From the NCBI GenBank assembly GCA_017501025.1, contig JAFVXS010000144.1, positions 1-8,881 on the forward strand: DNA of 8,881 bases, read 5' to 3'. The notes beneath the pieces are model-generated. The model was not told the DNA's origin. It did not search any database and was given only the letters and a program-made list of their open reading frames with translations. The translations under genes and the position numbers were made by a program. Within the stretch, counting starts at the first letter, position 1, and each line of letters opens with the position of its first letter. This stretch comes from Alistipes sp. Its GTDB lineage: Bacteria; Bacteroidota; Bacteroidia; Bacteroidales; Rikenellaceae. Of the stretch, positions 1 through 6,254 are shown piece by piece.

Positions 1-1118
1 AGGAACAGGAGTATCTGACAATTGCTCGTCAGCAGCGTATCAAGGAGGAGTTGTACCTCTATCTGCTCAACAAGCGTGAGGAGAATGCAATCTCGTTGGA
101 GGTTACCGAGAACACTGCCCGCATCATCGACTCGGCATTCGGTCCTAACCGTCCTATCGCTCCACGTCGCGTATTCATACTTCTTATAGCAATTATTCTC
201 GGCTGCGGTATTCCGTTCGTGATTCTCTACTTGCGTGAGATTCTCGACACCTCAATCCGTAGCAAGCAGGATATCGAGCGTTTCACAAAGGTTCCATATT
301 TGGGCGACATCCCAACCTTCACATCGCACGTTGCCAAGAGCAGCCGTGGTGTTCTGGTTCGCGAGAATGGTCGTGACAATATCTCGGAGGCATTCCGTAT
401 TTTGCGTACCAATATGGGCTTTATGAACACCTCGGAGGGTAATCAGCAGGTTGTTTTGGTAACCTCGTCTAACGAGGGTGCAGGTAAGACCACCGTATCG
501 ACCAACCTCGCTATGACATTGGCATTCTCTGGCAACCGAGTTCTGCTTGTCGATCTCGACCTCCGTCGTCGTACTATGAGTAAGCATATGGGTCAGCGTA
601 ACAACCCTATCGGCATCTCGAAGTATATGAGCGATAAGAATGTCAAAGTTCAGGATATCGTTTCACAGAGCGGTTTGCACGAGAAACTCGATTGCATCTA
701 CGCAGGTTTGCAACCACCAAACCCGGCAGAGCAGTTGCTTTCGACACGTCTGGATGAACTTATCGCAGAGTGCCGCAAGTCATACGACTATATCATCATC
801 GACTCGGTTCCTGCGTTGGTTATCGCCGATGCAATCATTTCGAGCCGTGTTGCCGATTTGAGTATCTATGTAGTTCGCGAGGGTCTGCTCGACCGTCGTC
901 AGTTGCCGGATATCGACAACCTCTACAAGGCAAACAAGTTGCGTAATATGTGTATTATCCTCAACGGTGCAAGCGAGCGAAGCCATCGCTACGGTTATCG
1001 TTACGGATACACCTACACCTATGGCAGCGATGATGAAATCGTTTATACTCGTTGGGAGAAACTCCTCTGTAAGTTAGGTTTCAGCAAGTGGGTTAAACAC
1101 CGTAAAATGTTGCGATAA
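1..1118 (+). CDS. Wzc-like polysaccharide co-polymerase / tyrosine autokinase, C-terminal part (5' truncated)
   Basis: This is the C-terminal part of an inner-membrane protein that controls chain length and export of capsular or exopolysaccharide and phosphorylates itself on tyrosine. The frame is open to the left edge (first full codon at 3). The TTG at 51 is therefore an internal Leu codon, not a start. In order, the visible parts are: the end of the periplasmic coiled-coil/GNVR region; the PNRP motif (about 144-155); a transmembrane helix (about 171-236); and a cytoplasmic BY-kinase domain. The kinase domain has a Walker A motif SSNEGAGKTT (465-494), a Walker A' motif VLLVDLD (540-560) and a Walker B motif YIIID (789-803). 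The tail carries alternating tyrosines (990-1022) plus one more near 1044, the expected autophosphorylation cluster. The N-terminal Wzz domain lies outside the window. The next gene starts 5 bases after the stop. Kinase and membrane domain are on one chain, as in proteobacterial Wzc and unlike the split Firmicutes CapA/CapB pair. Family assignment is firm; the polysaccharide handled is unknown. Confidence 0.93.
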   Translation, partial: EQEYLTIARQQRIKEELYLYLLNKREENAISLEVTENTARIIDSAFGPNRPIAPRRVFILLIAIILGCGIPFVILYLREILDTSIRSKQDIERFTKVPYLGDIPTFTSHVAKSSRGVLVRENGRDNISEAFRILRTNMGFMNTSEGNQQVVLVTSSNEGAGKTTVSTNLAMTLAFSGNRVLLVDLDLRRRTMSKHMGQRNNPIGISKYMSDKNVKVQDIVSQSGLHEKLDCIYAGLQPPNPAEQLLSTRLDELIAECRKSYDYIIIDSVPALVIADAIISSRVADLSIYVVREGLLDRRQLPDIDNLYKANKLRNMCIILNGASERSHRYGYRYGYTYTYGSDDEIVYTRWEKLLCKLGFSKWVKHRKMLR

Positions 1119-1123
1119 TCAGT

Positions 1124-1507
1124 ATGGCCGACCAATTGACCATAGCTGTCGATTTTGACGGCACTTGTGTAACTCACGAGTACCCCTATCTCGGACAAGA
1201 CATCGGTGCAGCTCCCGTATTGAGGGAGCTTGCCAATGCCGGCTACCGACTTATTCTGAACACTATGCGTAGCGGTAAGTTGGAACGCGAAGCCGAAGAT
1301 TGGTTCAAACGCAACAATATTCCGTTGTGGGCTGTAAACTGCAATCCGGAACAGAAGAAGTGGACCAAATCGCCAAAAGTCTATGCCGAGTTATATATCG
1401 ACGATAGCAATTTGGGTATTCCGCTGACTACAAACGAAAAATCTACACGCCCATATGTCGATTGGGTACGAGTACGAGAACTACTCGTAAAGGAGGGATA
1501 TCTATAA
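1124..1507 (+). CDS. Small HAD-superfamily hydrolase (BT_0820-like)
   Basis: A 127-residue soluble protein of the HAD (haloacid dehalogenase) fold, probably a phosphohydrolase; the substrate is unknown. HAD motif I is seen at residues 10-14 (DFDGT), with D10 as predicted nucleophile and D12 as general acid/base. A motif II candidate is T47 in LILNTMR. K85 is a possible motif III lysine, and the motif IV aspartates are D93 and D94 in YIDD. The protein is short and has no obvious large cap domain. It resembles the small Bacteroides HAD proteins typified, from memory, by BT_0820. The ATG at 1124 follows the kinase stop by 5 bases with no Shine-Dalgarno sequence, so it is probably cotranscribed and possibly translationally coupled. 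The context suggests a link to envelope polysaccharide or to the phosphorylation state of the kinase. That link is inference from position only. A strong terminator follows. Confidence 0.85.
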   Translation: MADQLTIAVDFDGTCVTHEYPYLGQDIGAAPVLRELANAGYRLILNTMRSGKLEREAEDWFKRNNIPLWAVNCNPEQKKWTKSPKVYAELYIDDSNLGIPLTTNEKSTRPYVDWVRVRELLVKEGYL

Positions 1508-1532
1508 CGCAACCCACCTTTTGATATGACAA

Positions 1533-1569
1533 AAATATAGGAGTGCTTCGATGAAACACTCCTATATTT
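1533..1569. terminator. Bidirectional intrinsic terminator between convergent operons
   Basis: A perfect 13-bp inverted repeat: AAATATAGGAGTG (1533-1545) pairs with CACTCCTATATTT (1557-1569) across an 11-base loop. Three more pairs are possible inside the loop. The + strand copy is followed by an AT-rich stretch. On the - strand the stem runs into a TTTTT tract (from 1535 downward), so termination of the galM-side transcript looks stronger. It lies 25 bases after the HAD gene stop and 16 bases beyond the galM stop, as expected between converging genes. Confidence 0.85.
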
Positions 1570-1585
1570 ATTATATGTAGCACGG

Positions 1586-2638
1586 CTATCGCACCGAGAG
1601 ACGAAATACGGTCTTTTGGCAATACAGCTCATCGGCAGCGAGCAAAACCGAAGGAAACTCTGCGTGATTTACAGCGTCGGGATAGCCCTGACACTCGATA
1701 GCCACACCTGCATAATCGACAAAACGTCCTCCCGACTTGGTCAATGGAGAGCCTCCCGACAACCAATTTCCCGTATATACCATACAGCCCGGTTGCGACG
1801 ACAATACAGTCAGACAACGACCCGACTTTGCATCATACAACGAGCCTACTTCGCCCAAAATGTTGCGACGCCAACCATCGACAACAAAGTAGTGGTCGTA
1901 GCCCCTGAAATCGCGAATATGGTTAAACTCCGAGTCGATACCTTCGGCAAACTTACGACCGTTGCGGAAATCCTGCACCGTATCGGTCACATCGAGCAAC
2001 TTACCCGTAGGAATCTGCACTGCGTTCATCTCCAACACATTCGAAGCATTGAGTTGCAACGTATGTTCCAAGATTGTTCCACTATCGCAGCCCGCCAAAT
2101 TCCAATATGTGTGATTTGTCAAATTTACGGGTGTTGTACCATCCGTACGAGCCAAATAGGTCACCTCCAAAGAGTCGTCATCGTCAAAGTCATAGATGGC
2201 TTGTACCGCCAATTCGCAAGGATAGCCCTGATCGCCATCCTCCGACAAGAGCGAGAAAATCACACGGTTATGCTCAACCTGCGACTCCCACAGACGATTT
2301 GCAAAGCCCTTCGAGCCACCGTGCAGATGGTTTGGACCGTTATTTACTTCGAGCGAATACTCACGACCCTCAACCTCCATTCGTCCGTTGGCAATACGAT
2401 TTGCCACACGTCCGACACTCTTACCACAACACGCACCATCGCCGAAGTAACTCATCGGGTCACGATAACCCAAAACTATATCGTCGATATTACCGTTGCG
2501 GTCGGCAAATTTTACCGATACAATGCCTGCACCGACATTGCTCAACTGCACCTCGGTACCACGCTCGTTGCGAAGAGTGTAGATTATCAGAGCCTCGCCC
2601 TCGGGTGTTACGCCCCAGATATGTTGTTCGATAGTCAT
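1586..2638 (-). CDS. galM: Aldose 1-epimerase (galactose mutarotase)
   Basis: It interconverts the alpha and beta anomers of aldohexoses such as galactose and glucose, feeding the Leloir and related sugar pathways. The 350 residues match the usual family length of about 340-380. Family motifs are present in order: GRVANRI (N80, R81), HLHGG (104-108), NHTYWNL (H176, the expected general acid), YDHYF (D248) and the C-terminal VAIECQGYPDAVN segment with E315 as the expected catalytic base. All key residues appear intact. There is no signal peptide, so it should act in the cytoplasm, unlike the lipoprotein mutarotases common in Bacteroidales polysaccharide loci. The ATG at 2638 lies 3 bases after the gltX stop, so it is the last gene of the operon and probably translationally coupled. 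Its transcript would end at the stem at 1533-1569. Confidence 0.93.
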   Translation of the reverse strand: MTIEQHIWGVTPEGEALIIYTLRNERGTEVQLSNVGAGIVSVKFADRNGNIDDIVLGYRDPMSYFGDGACCGKSVGRVANRIANGRMEVEGREYSLEVNNGPNHLHGGSKGFANRLWESQVEHNRVIFSLLSEDGDQGYPCELAVQAIYDFDDDDSLEVTYLARTDGTTPVNLTNHTYWNLAGCDSGTILEHTLQLNASNVLEMNAVQIPTGKLLDVTDTVQDFRNGRKFAEGIDSEFNHIRDFRGYDHYFVVDGWRRNILGEVGSLYDAKSGRCLTVLSSQPGCMVYTGNWLSGGSPLTKSGGRFVDYAGVAIECQGYPDAVNHAEFPSVLLAADELYCQKTVFRLSVR

Positions 2639-2641
2639 TCT

Positions 2642-4180
2642 CTACTCTGCATCAACAGGTTTGACATTTGCCAACAGTGCATCGATACGTCGCAAGCACT
2701 CCTCGCGACCCAAGAAGGCCGTAACATCGTACATACCGGGACCCTTTCCTGCACCAACCAAAGCCAAACGCAATGTATTCATAATCTGACCCATACCGTA
2801 GCCCTTCGACTCAATCCAAGCGTGAACTACCTCCTCGGTATGCTCCAACGAGAAGTCATCTATCGATGCCAAAACCTCACGCAATTCAGATAAGCAACGT
2901 GGGTTATCGCCCTTCCAATACTTTCGCATCTGCTTCTCATCGTACTGCGTAGGTGCAATGAAGAAGTAGGAGGTCAAATCCCACAAATCGCCGATAAATG
3001 TTGCACGCTCCTTCATTATTGCAGCGACTCTGCCCGCAACCTCGTCGCTCACCTCGATACCGTGCTCACGCAAAATAGGCTGATAGAGCGGTGCCAACTC
3101 TTCTGCACTCATACGGTGCATATATTGGGCGTTGAACCAACGAGCCTTGTCGGGTTGAAAACGTGCACCCGACTTCGATACTCTGTCAAGCGAGAAGGAT
3201 GCAATCAACTCATCCATCGAGAAAATCTCCTGCTCGGTACCCGGATTCCAGCCCAAAAGTGCCAACATATTGATAAATGCCTCGGCAAAGTATCCATCCT
3301 CACGATAGCCGTGTGCCGTATCGCCCGTTGGCGACTGCCAGAAGAGCGGGAAGACAGGAAATCCCATCTTATCGCCATCACGCTTCGAGAGTTTGCCACC
3401 ACCCGTAGGTTTCAGCAAGAGTGGCAGGTGTGCAAATTCGGGTTGTGTCTCCTCCCAACCAAATGCACGATAGAGCAGATAGTGGAGTGGCAACGATGGC
3501 AACCACTCCTCGCCACGAATCACGTGCGAAATCTCCATAAGGTGGTCATCGACGATATTTGCCAAGTGGTATGTCGGCAGTGCATCGACCGACTTATAAA
3601 GCACCTTATCGTCCAACGTCGATGTATTTACCTCAACATCGCCACGAATAAGGTCGTGCATCTTCACGATTTCGTTCTCGGGCATACGGAAACGCACTAC
3701 CCAAACATCTCCTCGTGCTATACGCTCCTCAACCTCGGCAGGCGACAGCACCAACGATGTTGGCAACTTCTCGCGTACCTGATAGTTGTAAGCGAAAGTT
3801 TCGCCACGCTGCTCCGCCTCGTTACGCAGTGCCTCCAACTCGGCTGCCGTATCGAATGCGTAGTATGCCCAACCACTCTCAACGAGCTGCTTGGCATATT
3901 TGAGATATATCTCACGACGCTCACTCTGGCGATATGGTGCGTGAGGTCCGCCATAACCGACACCCTCATCAATCTCGATACCGCACCAACGGAGCGACTC
4001 GATAATATACTGCTCGGCACCCTCGACAAAACGCTGCGAATCGGTATCCTCGATACGCAAAATCATCTTACCGCCGTGACGACGTGCAAAGAGATAGTTA
4101 TATAATGCAGTACGCACACCTCCGATATGGAGCGGGCCTGTCGGACTTGGTGCAAAACGAACTCTTACGGGACGACTCAT
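2642..4180 (-). CDS. gltX: Glutamyl-tRNA synthetase
   Basis: A class I aminoacyl-tRNA synthetase that charges tRNA-Glu with glutamate in the cytoplasm. The 512 residues carry the HIGH-type signature [11 protein letters not shown] (H18-I-G-G) and the KMSKS-type loop KLSKR (263-267). Between them lies the Rossmann fold with an LRIEDTD motif (41-47) and the HVIRGEEWL segment (219-227). The region around residues 104-130, where many bacterial GluRS have a Cys-rich zinc site, has no cysteines ([10 protein letters not shown]). An extra segment of about 18 residues (276-293) follows KLSKRDG; I recall it as typical of Bacteroidetes GluRS. The C-terminal anticodon-binding helical domain is complete. 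The start at 4180 is set by an AAGGAGG site 8 bases upstream. It sits 24 bases after the nucleotidyltransferase gene and 3 bases before galM, so it is most likely the middle gene of a three-gene operon. Confidence 0.97.
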   Translation of the reverse strand: MSRPVRVRFAPSPTGPLHIGGVRTALYNYLFARRHGGKMILRIEDTDSQRFVEGAEQYIIESLRWCGIEIDEGVGYGGPHAPYRQSERREIYLKYAKQLVESGWAYYAFDTAAELEALRNEAEQRGETFAYNYQVREKLPTSLVLSPAEVEERIARGDVWVVRFRMPENEIVKMHDLIRGDVEVNTSTLDDKVLYKSVDALPTYHLANIVDDHLMEISHVIRGEEWLPSLPLHYLLYRAFGWEETQPEFAHLPLLLKPTGGGKLSKRDGDKMGFPVFPLFWQSPTGDTAHGYREDGYFAEAFINMLALLGWNPGTEQEIFSMDELIASFSLDRVSKSGARFQPDKARWFNAQYMHRMSAEELAPLYQPILREHGIEVSDEVAGRVAAIMKERATFIGDLWDLTSYFFIAPTQYDEKQMRKYWKGDNPRCLSELREVLASIDDFSLEHTEEVVHAWIESKGYGMGQIMNTLRLALVGAGKGPGMYDVTAFLGREECLRRIDALLANVKPVDAE

Positions 4181-4188
4181 ATTTCTCT

Positions 4189-4195
4189 CCTCCTT
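4189..4195 (-). promoter_or_regulatory. Strong Shine-Dalgarno sequence of gltX
   Basis: Read on the - strand, AAGGAGG is followed by an 8-base spacer (AGAGAAAT) and the ATG at 4180. This is a near-perfect match to the anti-Shine-Dalgarno sequence at optimal spacing, and it decides the gltX start. The dxr, rseP and HAD starts in this window have no such site. Confidence 0.85.
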
Positions 4196-4204
4196 ATTTT
4201 TCTG

Positions 4205-5125
4205 TTATTTACCCCACAAGTTACGAGGATATACTCCCTCGGCAATCAGTTGCTCGATTTTAGCCATAAGTTGTGGCTTATCCTCCTTATAAGTTACGCC
4301 AAACCACTTTGCGGTAGTCGAAAGCACCTTCATTCGAGCTGTTCCGTTACCGATAAGGGTATTGACCATCAACGGAATAAAGAACTCCGATTTGAGGTTT
4401 GCCATATTAGCCTCGTCGGACAAGAACTCTACAAAAGTTTTGTGCGAGTGAGCAAAGTAGTCGGGTGTAAAGCCGAACAGATTCATCGAAACAGGTGTAT
4501 TCTCCTCCAAAGCAACATCGTCGCCGAGGTCGTGGAATACGATTACGCCCTCGCTGTTACGCTCGATTTTGGTACGCTCGACCATCGACTCCAAATATCC
4601 ATCGGCAGTAACGGTGCAGACACCACGCGACACTGTTCCATTCTCCGACAACGTCTTATTAACCTCATAGCCAACCATACAGTACTCGCCACTCTTGCCC
4701 TCCAATGTTGCGAGATATTGTCCGATAGTACGATATGCATCCTCGCCATAGAAGTCATCGGCATTGATTACGGCAAATGGCTCGGCAATAGCCTCGGCAG
4801 CCATCATTACCGCGTGATTGGTACCCCAAGGTTTTTGGCGCCCCTCCGGCACAGAGAATCCCTCCGGCAGATTCTCCAACTCCTGATATACATACTCAAC
4901 CTCGATTTTACCGCCAAAACGCTCGGCATTGAATACCGATACGAAATCTTCGGCAAAAGAGTGTCGAATAACAAATACCACGCGGCCAAAGCCTGCACGA
5001 ATTGCATCATACACCGAATAATCGATGATTGCCTCGCCGTTAGGACCTACACCGTCCATCTGTTTGAGCGAGCCATAGCGCGAGCCCATACCTGCGGCAA
5101 GCACTAAAAGTGTTGGTTTTACCAT
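4205..5125 (-). CDS. Sugar-phosphate nucleotidyltransferase family protein
   Basis: A 306-residue cytoplasmic protein of the NTP_transferase (GT-A-like) fold, which makes NDP-sugars from a sugar-1-phosphate and an NTP. The N-terminal nucleotide-binding signature LAAGMGSRYG is at residues 9-18, followed by K21. This differs from the RmlA/GalU pattern in that LKQMDGVGPNGE replaces the usual proline-lysine motif. A second metal/substrate motif, NADDFYG, is at 121-127, after KPWGTNHAV (98-106), which probably contributes to the sugar-phosphate pocket. There is no left-handed beta-helix acyltransferase domain, so it is not a GlmU-type fusion. The base and sugar specificity cannot be read from sequence; a uridylyltransferase-like role is plausible. 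The ATG at 5125 is preceded by a TACCTTTG box at 5197-5190 on the same strand. It is the first gene of the operon with gltX and galM, and the galM context suggests hexose or amino-sugar activation. Confidence 0.8.
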   Translation of the reverse strand: MVKPTLLVLAAGMGSRYGSLKQMDGVGPNGEAIIDYSVYDAIRAGFGRVVFVIRHSFAEDFVSVFNAERFGGKIEVEYVYQELENLPEGFSVPEGRQKPWGTNHAVMMAAEAIAEPFAVINADDFYGEDAYRTIGQYLATLEGKSGEYCMVGYEVNKTLSENGTVSRGVCTVTADGYLESMVERTKIERNSEGVIVFHDLGDDVALEENTPVSMNLFGFTPDYFAHSHKTFVEFLSDEANMANLKSEFFIPLMVNTLIGNGTARMKVLSTTAKWFGVTYKEDKPQLMAKIEQLIAEGVYPRNLWGK

Positions 5126-5173
5126 AATGACAATATGTTTAATATTTTAACGTTCTTACCTTGCTGACTGCCA

Positions 5174-5192
5174 TTGCACGTCAAGCGTGCAA
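5174..5192. repeat. 7-bp perfect inverted repeat overlapping the -7 box and predicted start site
   Basis: TTGCACG (5174-5180) and CGTGCAA (5186-5192) form perfect arms around TCAAG. The right arm overlaps the TTTG part of the - strand -7 box, and the left arm lies past the predicted transcription start. This could be an operator where a dimeric repressor blocks the promoter, or a stem at the very 5' end of the mRNA. Chance occurrence cannot be excluded for arms of this length. Confidence 0.5.
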
Positions 5193-5197
5193 AGGTA
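5190..5197 (-). promoter_or_regulatory. Candidate -7 box (TACCTTTG) for the nucleotidyltransferase-gltX-galM operon
   Basis: On the - strand the sequence is TACCTTTG, an exact match to the Bacteroidota -7 consensus TAnnTTTG. It would place the transcription start near 5184, giving a leader of about 58 bases before the ATG at 5125. I see no clean TTTG -33 element at the usual 19-21 base spacing, so the call rests on the -7 box and position. Confidence 0.65.
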
Positions 5198-5324
5198 ACA
5201 ATTTTATATGAATTATCACGCTAAAAAGAGAGTTTTTCGGCGGACAACTACCACAAAGGCAAAAATGGTCGGCAATGACATAAAAAACAACCATAAAAAA
5301 TCGGGATGCAGCACATTATATCGC

Positions 5325-5338
5325 AACTTTACAAAGTT
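5325..5338. repeat. 6-bp perfect inverted repeat just upstream of the LytM-operon -7 box
   Basis: AACTTT (5325-5330) and AAAGTT (5333-5338) are perfect complements with a 2-base spacer. The repeat ends 6 bases before the TATCTTTG box, in the space between the -33 and -7 positions. It may be a regulator site or only AT-rich promoter sequence. Confidence 0.35.
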
Positions 5339-5344
5339 TATTTG

Positions 5345-5352
5345 TATCTTTG
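5345..5352 (+). promoter_or_regulatory. Candidate -7 box (TATCTTTG) for the LytM-dxr-rseP-radA operon
   Basis: TATCTTTG matches the Bacteroidota -7 consensus TAnnTTTG exactly. Transcription would begin near 5358, leaving a leader of about 30 bases before the ATG at 5388. The -33 element is not clear: no TTTG lies 19-21 bases upstream. This position argues that upstream in-frame ATGs are not used as starts. Confidence 0.7.
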
Positions 5353-5387
5353 TCAGAAATTCCGATATTGACGACCTGAATATAGAG

Positions 5388-6239
5388 ATGGAGAGTAATC
5401 AACAAAGAGAGTCGTGGTTGCGAAATATTTTCCGCAAACGACGCATCAGTATAAACAACCCAGCAACGAACGAAGAGAGTTGGTATGCACACCTCTCTCC
5501 TATGGCTATGGTAACGAGCGGCATCGCCATCGTTGCAATCATCTTCGGCATACTATTGTTGGTGGTTGCCTACACACCCATACTCGACATTATGCCCGGA
5601 TATCGTACCGATGCTAGCAAGTCTCGTGAAACACTTATCCGCAACCTTATCCGTATAGATTCGCTCGAACGAAAGATGAATGAGGTACTCGCCTATAATG
5701 AGAGCCGAATACTTGTTGTAGAGGGCAAGACCCCGACTATGCGTTCAAAAATCAACGATTCGCTCTCGTACAGCAAGAAAATTATCGCCCCATCGCGTGC
5801 CGATTCGCTATTCCGTCGTCAGATGGAGAACGACAAAAATTATGCACTGCGTAGCGATGCTGCCGTACAACGCACGGTTGTTAATGCCATAAAACCAATG
5901 GAGGGTATTATTGCCGAGCGATTCAATGCCAAAGTAGGACTCTTTGGCGTAAGAATGGTCGGAGGTGCCGAAACACAGATTTTGGCAACCGCCGAAGGCA
6001 CTATCGCCACGGTCGATTGGCTACCCGATGCCGACAACTGCATCACCATTCAGCACGACAATGGAATGATATCGATATATCGTCGTCTTTCAAGCGTAAT
6101 TGTCGGCAAGGGACAACGCGTTGCGGCAGGCGAAGTTATCGGCTACTCTGCACCCGAAGACAGACCCGACGATATGTTTGAGTTTGAGTTGTGGAGCAAC
6201 GGCAAACCTCTCAATCCCGAATCGTACATACTATTCTAA
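5388..6239 (+). CDS. Membrane-anchored LytM/M23-like domain protein with apparently degenerate zinc site
   Basis: A 283-residue envelope protein, probably with a peptidoglycan-related role. It has a basic cytoplasmic N-terminus (RNIFRKRR, 12-19), one transmembrane helix (about 39-62), a helical periplasmic stretch (about 75-165) and a C-terminal LytM/M23-like beta domain (about 170-283). Fold hallmarks remain: ILATAEGTIATVD, ITIQHDNGMISIYRRL, GQRVAAGEVIGYS and FEFELWSNGKPLNPESYILF. Active M23 enzymes need HxxxD and HxH zinc ligands. Here the equivalent positions read KVGLF (182-186) and MFE (263-265), and the usual YxHL is YRRL. It is therefore probably a non-catalytic relative, comparable in logic to EnvC/NlpD activators. 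I chose the ATG at 5388 over an in-frame ATG at 5208 because the TATCTTTG box lies between them and the 60 upstream residues look like translated promoter DNA. It is first in the operon, 15 bases before dxr. Confidence 0.85.
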   Translation: MESNQQRESWLRNIFRKRRISINNPATNEESWYAHLSPMAMVTSGIAIVAIIFGILLLVVAYTPILDIMPGYRTDASKSRETLIRNLIRIDSLERKMNEVLAYNESRILVVEGKTPTMRSKINDSLSYSKKIIAPSRADSLFRRQMENDKNYALRSDAAVQRTVVNAIKPMEGIIAERFNAKVGLFGVRMVGGAETQILATAEGTIATVDWLPDADNCITIQHDNGMISIYRRLSSVIVGKGQRVAAGEVIGYSAPEDRPDDMFEFELWSNGKPLNPESYILF

Positions 6240-6254
6240 AACCCGAACACAACG

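Noticed and set aside
51..1118. Treating the TTG at 51 as the true start of the tyrosine kinase
   Set aside because: The frame is open to the window edge, and upstream codons encode the conserved QQRIKEEL run leading into the GNVR region. The protein is simply cut by the window.
1491..1500. AAAGGAGGGA as a ribosome-binding site for a further gene
   Set aside because: It lies inside the last codons of the HAD gene, and no start codon with an open frame follows before the terminator.
1616..2893. Long open frame on the + strand antisense to galM and the end of gltX (425 codons)
   Set aside because: It lies opposite two clear genes with intact active sites, reads as Cys/His/Ile/Thr-rich sequence without domains, and follows from codon bias that avoids stops in the antisense frame.
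3062..4105. Long open frame on the + strand antisense to gltX (347 codons)
   Set aside because: A shadow of gltX; no recognisable motif, no promoter or ribosome site, and low-complexity composition.
4127..5107. Long open frame on the + strand antisense to the nucleotidyltransferase gene (326 codons)
   Set aside because: A shadow of the real - strand gene, which has clear NTP_transferase motifs; nothing recognisable in the antisense product.
5208..5387. A small protein or RNA gene in the divergent intergenic region
   Set aside because: The only open frame runs into the LytM gene and contains its promoter box. No stable long hairpin or terminator is seen, so this region is best read as divergent promoters.
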